Source of the DNA: Anaerotruncus colihominis
GTDB taxonomy: Bacteria > Bacillota > Clostridia > Oscillospirales > Ruminococcaceae
Assembly: GCA_025146135.1 (NCBI GenBank)
Contig: CP102255.1
Coordinates: 2,852,001 to 2,916,000 of the forward strand
Reading direction: 5' to 3'
DNA length: 64,000 nt
Made by a program: the position numbers and the translations under genes. Below are positions 31,940-39,759 of the stretch, in pieces. Positions within the stretch are counted from its first letter, which is position 1, and each line of letters begins with the position of its first letter. Under the pieces are notes generated by a model that saw only the letters and a program-made list of their open reading frames with translations, made no database searches and had not been told where the DNA came from.

Positions 31940-32353
31940 TCATCCTAGTTTTCCGGAGAGAATGGACGCCAGGCTGTGCGATTGCAATTCACGGTCTACC
32001 GCCTGCTGGATCGACTCAAGCTGCGCGTGGATGCCGCATTTGCCGCCGCAACGCTCCCGCCAGAGGCATTGATAGCCCGGCGCCATGCAGGCATTGACAA
32101 ATTCAACGGAATCCATGGCGAATAAAAGGTCATAGAGGGTCTTTTCCCGCAGATCGACCGCCAGCCGGCATCCTCCATCGGCGCCTCTGGTGATTGAAAC
32201 GAAGCTCGCCTTTGACAGCTTGCGCATAATCTTATATGCGAACGGCTGCGGGATCAGTTCCCGCTGACAGAGCTGCGCCGCGCTCACCTGTTCCCCCTCG
32301 GACAACGCCCGTAAAATGCGCAGCGCATAATCGACCTCCCGTGTGATCAGCAG
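31940..32353 (-). CDS. Rrf2-family redox-responsive regulator, CTG start
   Basis: A 137-aa Rrf2 protein. The typical N-terminus LITREVDYALRILRALS is only reached if translation begins at CTG 32353, 7 nt after GGAGGG; the upstream ATG at 32360 is in another frame, and the next in-frame start (TTG) would cut off the first helix. It carries three clustered cysteines (CMAPGYQCLWRERCGGKC region) as in Fe-S-sensing Rrf2/IscR proteins. It precedes the acyl-CoA dehydrogenase fusion and fprA on the same strand, and is a plausible oxygen/redox switch for them. Confidence 0.85.
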   Translation of the reverse strand: MLITREVDYALRILRALSEGEQVSAAQLCQRELIPQPFAYKIMRKLSKASFVSITRGADGGCRLAVDLREKTLYDLLFAMDSVEFVNACMAPGYQCLWRERCGGKCGIHAQLESIQQAVDRELQSHSLASILSGKLG

Positions 32354-32554
32354 GTTTCATCCCTCCCTGTGGATATCATCTTTTTAATGGTTCCACTCTA
32401 CCATTCTGGATAAAAAATGTCAAGAATCCAGACACGATCCTTACTATTTTTGGAGGATCATCCAGGAAATCAGTGGGAATCTTGTGCAGAAAAGCACTCA
32501 TTCTTCATAAGTTTCTGCGTTGCCGGCTTAACTATTTTTGCATGACCAGTACCC

Positions 32555-32587
32555 GGAGGGCCTTTTCCAGCTTAAGAAAGGCCCTCC
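32555..32587 (-). terminator. Hairpin downstream of the sensor kinase gene
   Basis: GGAGGGCCTTT (32555-32565) pairs with AAAGGCCCTCC (32577-32587). On the minus strand it lies 40 nt beyond the kinase stop, but no T-run follows, so termination is uncertain. The rest of 32354-32628 shows no gene. Confidence 0.5.
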
Positions 32588-32628
32588 GTCCTGCCGCGTT
32601 CGTTTCCTTGCCTGCAGCAATGCGGCTC

Positions 32629-34506
32629 TCATCCGTCCGGTTTGCAATCGAGCGGCAGAGCGACGCTGTATGTAAAATAACCGTCCTCCAGAGAAGCCGT
32701 CTGTATCCCTCCATACTTCTCCACAATCTGCGTGACGACTGTCAGCCCATGCCCATGCAGCACCGTGTCCCGCTTCGCGGTCCGCCCCGGCAAATCCCCA
32801 TGGGCCGTATTGCGGATAATCACAGAAAAGCTTCGGTTTGCGCACTGAATGCCCACCCGGAGCACACGGGCCATCCCCGCCGGCATCCGCTCACACGCCT
32901 CAACCGCGTTATCCAACAGATTGCCCATCAGACTGCATAGATCAACATCCTCATATGGCAGCTCGGACGGCACACAGGCCACCTCCTGCTGTATATCGAT
33001 ATTAAGCGCGCGCGCACGCGCCAGCTTGACCGTCAAAATGGCATTGAGCAGCCTGTGCGGCGCGTATACCTGCAAAACATCCGCCGTTTCGCCGCAGAGC
33101 TGTTCCAAAAGACGGGCCAGCTTCTCCGTTTCGCCCTGTGTCTGATAAAACCGCAGCAGTCCATAATTTTGCTGCACCTCATGGTTCCTGCGCGCCGTCG
33201 TTTCCAGGTAGCGGGCCAACAGATCGGCCTCCTCCTTCTGGACCGCCAACGCCGACTGCGCGGCCAGGCCCTCCCGCCAGACACGGAGATTTTCCCCGAT
33301 TAAAATCCCCGCAATGACAAAAATCAGCACAAGACCACCCCATTCCGCGGGCCAGCCAGTGACAGCCGGCTCGTAAAGCGGCGCGGCTGCACGCGCAAGC
33401 AGTGCGCACCCAAATACGCCTGTCCCACAGAGCAGGGCGCGCGCCTGCTGATTTCCCCGCCATGCGTCCGCTACGCATAGAACGATCAAATAAACGGCCG
33501 CGGCCCACTGATAGAGATGCAAAAGCACACTGTAAAGGCGCATGGCCACCGCATCCCACGCGCCGGGCAGCAGCGGAAAGCCTGTCACCAGTGCGCATAC
33601 CGCCATCCCGACCGAAAAAGCAGCGGTACGTATGCGCAGCGGCGCTTTGCAGAGCTGTCCAGCGACCACCGTAAGCGCGAACAGCATCCCATACAGGCTT
33701 AATTTTTCAAAAAGATACCACCACCCTCCGGTGATCCCCACCGCATGCGCCACAGGGTATCCGGCATAGCCAAAATAACACAGGCAAAGCAGCGCGAAGC
33801 CGGCCGAACCTGCCCGTCTGCCCTGCCGCAGTCCAAGCAGCAGACAGGAACCGCCCACAAGCAGCGCGGCGGCGATAGCCGCGCTGTGCAGCGCCAGGCG
33901 AAGGGATCGCAGCAATCCAACGGCCTTTGGTGTTCCAAAGGCCGGCGGGTAGATCAGCCCGCTATAAAAGCTGTCAAAATTGCTGACCGCGATGACAAGC
34001 TCGACTGCGCCTTCTGCCCGGATCGCGACCGGCGCGTCTGCAATAGCAGGGCTGTACCGCTCCGGGTCCGGCTCGCCTGACGAGTAGTACGCTTCACCGT
34101 TTACCCACAGGCGGCAGGCGGAGTATGCCTCCGGCATTTCAAGCAGCCAGTCATGCCCGCCTTCTGTCAGGATGGTCAGCCGGTAGGTTGCGCTGCCGCA
34201 CGGATCGGCGGCAGGATCATCAAGCTCATATCCGCCGTACTGTCCAAGATAAAGCACCCGATCGGGCGACAACCCGTCCAGTTCGTCCGGTGTGTGATAG
34301 CCGCGGTAAAATTCCCATCCGTCAACCAGAAAGAACAGCGGATATCTCTGCCGGTCGCCCGGATTCATCTTGAGCACCCCCTGGCGGCCGCGCGGGCCGG
34401 GCCAGTTGTATTTATTATCGTACCGGCAGAGCAGTAAAAATCCGGCGAGACTGCATGCCAACAGCGCACAAAGCAGCATGGCGAATGGAATGCGTCGCTT
34501 TTTCAA
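32629..34506 (-). CDS. Membrane sensor histidine kinase, GHKL/HPK10 type with 7TM-DISM-like sensor
   Basis: A 625-aa protein. One N-terminal helix (FAMLLCALLACSLAGFLLL), an extracytoplasmic beta-rich domain (~40-200), seven hydrophobic helices (~205-430), a coiled-coil dimerisation segment with RNHEVQQNYGLLRF (phospho-acceptor His), then a GHKL ATPase domain with N-box GNLLDNAVEAC and G-box HGHGLTVV. Start is TTG at 34506 after GGGGAGG; this TTG overlaps the TGA that ends the upstream surface-protein frame (TTGA), so the two are translationally coupled. No response regulator gene is adjacent. Confidence 0.87.
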   Translation of the reverse strand: MKKRRIPFAMLLCALLACSLAGFLLLCRYDNKYNWPGPRGRQGVLKMNPGDRQRYPLFFLVDGWEFYRGYHTPDELDGLSPDRVLYLGQYGGYELDDPAADPCGSATYRLTILTEGGHDWLLEMPEAYSACRLWVNGEAYYSSGEPDPERYSPAIADAPVAIRAEGAVELVIAVSNFDSFYSGLIYPPAFGTPKAVGLLRSLRLALHSAAIAAALLVGGSCLLLGLRQGRRAGSAGFALLCLCYFGYAGYPVAHAVGITGGWWYLFEKLSLYGMLFALTVVAGQLCKAPLRIRTAAFSVGMAVCALVTGFPLLPGAWDAVAMRLYSVLLHLYQWAAAVYLIVLCVADAWRGNQQARALLCGTGVFGCALLARAAAPLYEPAVTGWPAEWGGLVLIFVIAGILIGENLRVWREGLAAQSALAVQKEEADLLARYLETTARRNHEVQQNYGLLRFYQTQGETEKLARLLEQLCGETADVLQVYAPHRLLNAILTVKLARARALNIDIQQEVACVPSELPYEDVDLCSLMGNLLDNAVEACERMPAGMARVLRVGIQCANRSFSVIIRNTAHGDLPGRTAKRDTVLHGHGLTVVTQIVEKYGGIQTASLEDGYFTYSVALPLDCKPDG

Positions 34507-34760
34507 GGCTTTGGCCTCCCCTTTCGCCGGCAAATCCAGCGGTAAAACGCGCCGCCTGCAGCCGCTGCGGAGCAAAACAGCAGGGCGATTGGCAATATGG
34601 CGCTTAAGCCGCCGCCCGATTCCCTTACACTGTCTTGAGCCGACAGGGCTTTTAAAGCCTCAGAGCCGCTTTGTACCTGCGGATGGGAGGAGACGGGTGC
34701 GGACACACCAGACTCGCCGGCTTGCAGCCCGCCGGCAAAGCCCGGCGGGCTGCAAGCCGG
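34503..34760 (-). pseudogene. Out-of-frame C-terminal part of the surface protein, with membrane anchor
   Basis: This segment continues the upstream surface protein in a shifted frame: ...GGLQAGESGVSAPVSSHPQ, then a transmembrane helix (LSAILPIALLFCSAAAAGGA) and a basic tail (RRKGRPKP). It joins the N-terminal part in frame if one of the two 58-bp repeats at 34718-34833 is removed. Its TGA overlaps the sensor kinase start, which argues that the long frame is the ancestral one. Either a phase-off state, a recent mutation or an assembly error. Confidence 0.75.
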
Positions 34761-34838
34761 ATCACGAGCGTGATCCGGCTTGCAGCCCGCCGGCAAAGCC
34801 CGGCGGGCTGCAAGCCGGATCACGAGCGTGATCCGGCT
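34718..34838. repeat. Tandem 58-bp palindromic repeat (2 copies plus 5 bp)
   Basis: Two identical 58-bp units (34718-34775 and 34776-34833), followed by the first 5 bp of a third. Each unit contains two inverted repeats: CTTGCAGCCCGCCGG / CCGGCGGGCTGCAAG and GGATCACG-AG-CGTGATCC. Because 58 is not a multiple of three, each added unit shifts the reading frame of the surface-protein gene in which it lies. Confidence 0.95.
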
Positions 34839-36450
34839 CTGCTGATGCAGACTGCAGCGTTTGCGCCTGGCTGGAAGCAAGCTCTGCTGCGGGAAGCGCT
34901 TGTGAAGCCGCAGGCGCTCTGTCAGCCGATTCAGTCAGACGTATGCCGTTCAAATCTGAACCGTCGGCCCCACTGTCCTCCGATGGACGCGCGGGGCGGT
35001 CGCCCCGGTGACTGTCATCCCGGTCGCCGCTGAGCGACCTGCTTTGCGGCAGGCCATTTTCTCCGACCGAAACCTCTATCAGATTTGTCCGCAAGACCTG
35101 GCCGTCCATATTCACATCCACCTGAAACCAATAGGTTCTCCCATTCTCCAACCGCCGGTCCAATGCGATGGCGCCGGTATTCTCAACAGGCGTCCACTCT
35201 CCCCAGGCTGTCCAGCTTTCACCGCTGTCCTCAGAGCAGTAGACCTGTCCTGTCCATCCCCCCGGCACGGGGCCGTACAATTCAAGAATATCCCGCTCAG
35301 TATGGACGTCATGATAAGCGCGCCGCAGGTAGGGCAGTCCCTCCTCCACCACCGTCAGGGTAATCTCCGCCTCCGGGCAGGCGAGCGGCACTCCTTCAAA
35401 GGGAGGCCGCGGCGTTACAGCAACCTGATAAATGCCCGGCTGTGTGATATCCTGCCCGCCGCTTCGCCAATCCACAGACAGATCGGCAAACTCCATCGGA
35501 ATATCCTCCGCGTTCTCCGCTGACAGCACATAAGGCAGGGTTTCCAGCAGGATCGGATCCTCCCCATATGCAAGGCGGAACAGCGGAAAAATAATCGCCT
35601 CCCGATCGAGACGGGCCGTGCGTTCGATCACCCGGGCATGTTCCGGCACCGGAGAAATGCCGGTCGCATCGATTGTCAGCATCCCGCCCGCCGTGACTGC
35701 GCCCTCTATCACAGAAAGATACAGCCGGATATCGCCCGCGGCTTCGACCGCCTTTGCGCCGCCTTCCGTCCTGATATTGGCCATATTCAGAAACAGATCG
35801 CCTTTGGATCGGACCGCCACCGCGCCCGGCCCTTTTGCGGTCACAGAGCCGTAATTCGGTGAAAATCCCGCCTGGTCTGGATTTTCGGGCGAATCCCCCT
35901 CCAATTCGACGGCGCAGCCGTTCGTAACCTCCAACGCCGCATCCACATTGAGCTTGAGCAGCCCGCCTGTCTGGACGGTAAACATCGGCGCGCCGCCGTC
36001 TCCGATAAACCGGTAGTTTCCGACAGGAGCAAACATTTTTCTTTTTGGGATAAGGATATTATGACCGCCCATATACAGCGTCCTGCTTCCGCCCCCGGAT
36101 GCCGGAAACCCGCCGCCGGGCCAGACCACGTCGCCGGTCAGCGTATATTCCGGTTCATCGCTTTCCAGCCAGCCGAGCAGTCCCGCGAGCGCCTCGGCGT
36201 CGCCCTGCGGCATGTCGCCTGTGGGCGGCGGCTTTTGAATTCCTCCCAGATTTGCAGAAGGAAGGTCATACGCCCCCGAATCCAGCACTGCCGCAGGGCT
36301 GGACGCCGCTATACCAGCCACAGAGGACGCTTCTTCCGCTGCGGGCCGCTCCTGCGCCCGTACCGGCGCCAATATGGAAGGAAGCAGCAGAAGCGCCGTC
36401 AACAAAGCCGCCATTTTGCGGACACATCGTTTTTTTATGGGTTGGCTCAA
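34762..36450 (-). CDS. Secreted surface protein, N-terminal part; truncated by tandem repeat
   Basis: A 562-aa product as it stands. TTG start at 36450 (GGGGAG 6 nt upstream) gives a signal peptide (basic KKRCVRK, then MAALLTALLLLPSILAPVRA). The mature part resembles right-handed beta-helix/Ig-like surface proteins (a Gly-rich LTGDVVWPGGGFPASGGG region, then beta-sandwich segments around SGESWTAWGEWTPVENTGAI). The frame ends with TGA inside the second repeat unit met by the ribosome. With one unit the protein would be 629 aa with a C-terminal membrane anchor. The gene is coupled to the downstream sensor kinase, so it may be its ligand-binding partner. Enzymatic function not recognised. Confidence 0.72.
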   Translation of the reverse strand: MSQPIKKRCVRKMAALLTALLLLPSILAPVRAQERPAAEEASSVAGIAASSPAAVLDSGAYDLPSANLGGIQKPPPTGDMPQGDAEALAGLLGWLESDEPEYTLTGDVVWPGGGFPASGGGSRTLYMGGHNILIPKRKMFAPVGNYRFIGDGGAPMFTVQTGGLLKLNVDAALEVTNGCAVELEGDSPENPDQAGFSPNYGSVTAKGPGAVAVRSKGDLFLNMANIRTEGGAKAVEAAGDIRLYLSVIEGAVTAGGMLTIDATGISPVPEHARVIERTARLDREAIIFPLFRLAYGEDPILLETLPYVLSAENAEDIPMEFADLSVDWRSGGQDITQPGIYQVAVTPRPPFEGVPLACPEAEITLTVVEEGLPYLRRAYHDVHTERDILELYGPVPGGWTGQVYCSEDSGESWTAWGEWTPVENTGAIALDRRLENGRTYWFQVDVNMDGQVLRTNLIEVSVGENGLPQSRSLSGDRDDSHRGDRPARPSEDSGADGSDLNGIRLTESADRAPAASQALPAAELASSQAQTLQSASAEPDHARDPACSPPGFAGGLQAGSRS

Positions 36451-36671
36451 GGATATCTCCCCTTCAATGGTTCTCAGGAGCAGGCTGCTTTTTCCACAGT
36501 CTGTAATAAACAGCCGAAAATTGCCGAATATACATTGGCGCCGCCTGAATTCCATTATAACGCTTTCAAAGCAAAACGGCCACCCCTGTCAAAAAATTCT
36601 CCTGTGCGGGGGATTTTTTCTTCGCTTGCTCGTATATAAACCAAAAGCCGTCAGGCATCAGGAGGCTATTC

Positions 36672-37574
36672 ATGTATTTGCTCCGTTTGTCGCAGCCTCA
36701 GTTATCTGCGTTTCTCCCATATATCCCGTCTTACCTGCATCCATCCCTGCTTTCAAAGGGCTGCGAGGCGGTCGGATGCGTTTCGCAGAGTGGTCTGCTC
36801 TGCGCGGCCGCTGTTGTGGAAACGCCCTTTACAGGTGAAAACGAATGGCGGTTAAGCTGGTTTTTTGTCGATGAAAAAATGCGGGAACAGGGCGTAGGTT
36901 CTCTCCTGCTGGCGGGCGCGCAGAAGCTTGCCGCCGAAGGCGGAGCCAGTACGCTGCGCATCCGCTTCACTTTGCCCTTTGCGCAGTCGGATGCATTTGA
37001 AAACTTTTTACACCGGCACGGCTTTTACACCACCGGCACGACCGCCGTCACCTACCGTTCCACAGTCGGGGAGGTGCGCCGTTCCGCCTATCTGCCCCGT
37101 CTGGAGCGGATGGCGGCAAGCAGGCTTCAGGTTCTTGCCTTGACCGCTCTGACCGATGCGCAGGCCGACCTGATTGACGAATCGATGAATACCCTGGACA
37201 GCCCTATGAGCAGCCTGCTTCTGGACGACGCCACCCTCCTGAACGCTTCTGTCGCCGCCTTTTGCGGTGAAACGCTCGTCGGCTGTCTGCTGATGCGGGA
37301 GGAAGGCGGCGAGCTTGAGCTTTCCGACTGCATAACGGTCAAACGTGACCTTGGCGTTCTGGCGGCGATGGCAAGCCGTGCCCTTGCGCTTGCCCTTCCA
37401 GGGCGTCCGGCGGAGCAGCCGATGCGCATCACCGCAATCAACTCCACCGCCGAGGGCATGATCAGGCACTTTATCTCCGGCATTTCAACCGAGATGGAGC
37501 GTGAAAAAACAATGCTCTGCCATTTTTCCAAAACGGCAGAAATACCTTTCCGGGAGGCGAACAGAAATGTATGA
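36672..37574 (+). CDS. Tandem GNAT-like acyltransferase protein
   Basis: A 300-aa protein. The first half contains the GNAT acetyl-CoA-binding pattern (WRLSWFFVDEKMREQGVGSL, then LLAGAQKLAAEGG), and the second half (from ~170) looks like a degenerate second GNAT domain. Substrate is unknown. ATG 36672 follows AGGAGG. The stop overlaps the next gene by 8 nt, putting it in one transcript with the two probable injection-system cargo genes; it might modify a cargo or structural protein, which is inference. Confidence 0.75.
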   Translation: MYLLRLSQPQLSAFLPYIPSYLHPSLLSKGCEAVGCVSQSGLLCAAAVVETPFTGENEWRLSWFFVDEKMREQGVGSLLLAGAQKLAAEGGASTLRIRFTLPFAQSDAFENFLHRHGFYTTGTTAVTYRSTVGEVRRSAYLPRLERMAASRLQVLALTALTDAQADLIDESMNTLDSPMSSLLLDDATLLNASVAAFCGETLVGCLLMREEGGELELSDCITVKRDLGVLAAMASRALALALPGRPAEQPMRITAINSTAEGMIRHFISGISTEMEREKTMLCHFSKTAEIPFREANRNV

Positions 37575-38259
37575 ATCCGATCGGCGGCGTGCAGCGCCGC
37601 TCACCTCCCTGTACATGCAGCGGACACCGGCGGCGCGTGCCGTGTCCCCACGCATGGCCCGCACAGACGCCATCCAGCGGCCGGTCGAGCCGCCCAACCC
37701 GCCGATTGTTGAAAGCGCGCAGCCTGTTCTCCCGCTTGGCGGCGCGCCGGTCCAGGCCCGAATCTCCCCCGGCTCCAAGCCGGAGCGCATCGCGCGCCGC
37801 CGGGCACAGCGCGCGCCGCAACCGGCCGCACCGGACGGCGAAGCAATCGCCTCCATGGTGGGCGAATATGACAACAACCCGCCGTCCGAGCCCGCTTTCG
37901 GTGAGAATGAAAACAATCCGCCGGCTGAACCAGAGGCTGTTGGCCCCGCGCCGGCCCCGCGCCGGCCGGGCTTCTGGGACCGGGAATATGCGGAAGGCTC
38001 GGTGCTCGGCGGCATCCAGTCCTTCCGCAACCGTTACCTTTCACTGGAAGGGGCGGCACGGGAAGAGTACCGCGACGATATCGCCCACTTTATCGGCCGC
38101 GTTCCCACCCGTGAGGAAGTGCGGGACAACCGCGCGCGCGGCGTCACAGGCTTCGACGCGCATCGCCATCCGCTTTTGCGGCGGATGGGCGCGCGGGCGC
38201 TGCGTTCAAACGCCGCTACACGCCTTTTCAACAGCCGTTGGTTTACAGGGGCGCACTGA
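37567..38259 (+). CDS. Hypothetical Pro/Arg-rich protein, possible eCIS cargo
   Basis: A 230-aa protein without recognised domains. Residues 1-145 are low-complexity, Pro/Ala/Arg-rich and probably disordered, with two EPAFGENENNPP-like acidic repeats (EYDNNPPSEP, ENENNPPAEP). Residues ~145-230 look folded and helical (GIQSFRNRYLSLEGAAREEY). ATG 37567 has GGGAGG 9 nt upstream. It lies between the GNAT protein and the DUF4157 protein; a disordered N-terminus is common in proteins loaded into contractile injection tubes, but function here is unproven. Confidence 0.65.
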   Translation: MYESDRRRAAPLTSLYMQRTPAARAVSPRMARTDAIQRPVEPPNPPIVESAQPVLPLGGAPVQARISPGSKPERIARRRAQRAPQPAAPDGEAIASMVGEYDNNPPSEPAFGENENNPPAEPEAVGPAPAPRRPGFWDREYAEGSVLGGIQSFRNRYLSLEGAAREEYRDDIAHFIGRVPTREEVRDNRARGVTGFDAHRHPLLRRMGARALRSNAATRLFNSRWFTGAH

Positions 38260-38294
38260 CAATATCCAAATATCCTTGAAGGGAGCCGTACAGG

Positions 38295-39698
38295 ATGCAA
38301 AGCTATGTACAACGCGCTAAAAAACAAGCTGCTTCTCCGGACATTATCCAGGCAGTCCGTTCTTCGGGCAGACCCCGCGCCATCCCCGAGCCTATCCGGG
38401 AAAAAATGGGCGCTTCGCTCGGTATGGATTTTTCCTCTGTAAAGATCTATGAAAGCCCGCTGGTCGGCGAACAGGGGGCGCAGGCCGCCGCGATGGGCAA
38501 TGAGATCGCGTTCGCGCCCGGCAAATTTAATATGGGTTCCTTTTCCGGGCAGGCGCTGCTTGGCCACGAGCTGGCGCATATCGGGCAGCAGGCGCGCGGC
38601 GAGGTTTCCGGCGGTGGGCTGGTCCGAAACAGCTCCTTCGAGCATCAGGCCGACGTGCAGGGCATGATGGCCGCGCGCGGCGAAACCGCCGTCTCACCGG
38701 CATCTAGTGCGCAGATCGCGCCGATGAGCGCCGCTCCCATTCAGGCGCGCGAGTCCAAAAGCGAACGCAAGGCCCGCAGCCGGCAGGTCAGCGCATGGAA
38801 AGCCGGTATGCAGCAACAATACGAACAGGAGGGGGCGCTTTGGGCGGCGCGCGCCGACGCCGATCCGGCCGATCAGACTGCCCGTTATCGTGCGAATTCC
38901 TTCGGTCCGGCAGCAGACAAAACCACCGGCGAGATGGCCGACACCCTGGCCAAGGTAGACCCAATTTCATTGGGGATCAAGACGCGGACCGACGCTTTCA
39001 AAGCCGCCCACCCCGGCTATACGATCGGCGGCACCACCAACCGCGACATGGTGCGTTTTCTTACCTCCCATGCCCAACGCGACCAGGCGGTTGCCGCAGG
39101 AGATGAAACCATGGGGGTCAGCGATCAACAGATGGAGGCCGCCCTGCAGGCGGAAAACGCCACCAGCCAGGCTCTTGCCGACCTTAATCGCGCAAAGCGC
39201 GCAGGCAACGCCGAGGAGGAGGCGCGGCTGTCGCAGCACGCCGCCACCAGCGGCATGCCGCTGGTGGGAATGGTGGGACAATCGGTCGCTGACCTTCAAG
39301 CTGAGATGGCTCAGCTGGAAGGGGCGCACAACAAGCCCATCCTTTCCACCGACGACGCCGCCATGCGCTATGCGCAAACTTCGGAGCTTTATAAGAAGGC
39401 GCAGATCACCCGCGATATCGCCAGCCTGCTGAACAAGACCGGAACCGCACAGGCGCTGCCCGAGGAACAGGCTCGTCAGTTTGAGGCGCAGTACCACTAC
39501 GCCCAGGATATCTGTGAATATGTCAAGGCCCTCTTGGGCTATGCCAACAGCGGGCAGAGGAGCAAAGAGGGCGACAGGAGCCAAAAAGCGATCTTTGAGG
39601 AAAATGAATCAAATCTGGGAGGCAAGGGCAACGCGAACTTCGCCAATTTCATGGCAGGACGGACGCAAGCGCGCCGCCGCCGCGCCGCCGGCAATTGA
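38295..39698 (+). CDS. DUF4157-domain protein (metalloprotease-like, eCIS-associated)
   Basis: A 467-aa protein. Residues ~30-130 form a DUF4157 domain with MDFSSVKIYESP and the zinc motif HELAH (H91, E92, H95) in LLGHELAHIGQQ. DUF4157 proteins are strongly associated with extracellular contractile injection systems and are thought to be cargo or cargo-processing proteases. The remainder (~170-467) is helical and unrecognised. ATG follows GAAGGGAG. It converges on the AAA ATPase gene of the eCIS cluster with a shared terminator. Confidence 0.88.
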   Translation: MQSYVQRAKKQAASPDIIQAVRSSGRPRAIPEPIREKMGASLGMDFSSVKIYESPLVGEQGAQAAAMGNEIAFAPGKFNMGSFSGQALLGHELAHIGQQARGEVSGGGLVRNSSFEHQADVQGMMAARGETAVSPASSAQIAPMSAAPIQARESKSERKARSRQVSAWKAGMQQQYEQEGALWAARADADPADQTARYRANSFGPAADKTTGEMADTLAKVDPISLGIKTRTDAFKAAHPGYTIGGTTNRDMVRFLTSHAQRDQAVAAGDETMGVSDQQMEAALQAENATSQALADLNRAKRAGNAEEEARLSQHAATSGMPLVGMVGQSVADLQAEMAQLEGAHNKPILSTDDAAMRYAQTSELYKKAQITRDIASLLNKTGTAQALPEEQARQFEAQYHYAQDICEYVKALLGYANSGQRSKEGDRSQKAIFEENESNLGGKGNANFANFMAGRTQARRRRAAGN

Positions 39699-39716
39699 CC
39701 GGCCTCCATACGACAT

Positions 39717-39754
39717 AAAGAGCCGCCCCTCCTGAACAGGAGGGGCGGCTCTTT
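39717..39754. terminator. Bidirectional terminator between the DUF4157 gene and the AAA ATPase gene
   Basis: An 18-bp near-perfect stem (39717-39734 with 39737-39754; core GCCGCCCCTCCT / AGGAGGGGCGGC) with flanking A- and T-runs, between convergent genes. Confidence 0.9.
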
Positions 39755-39759
39755 TCCGT

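Noticed and set aside
34718-34838. CRISPR-like direct repeats
   Set aside because: Only two directly adjacent identical units without variable spacers and no cas genes; best explained as a tandem duplication of a palindromic unit.
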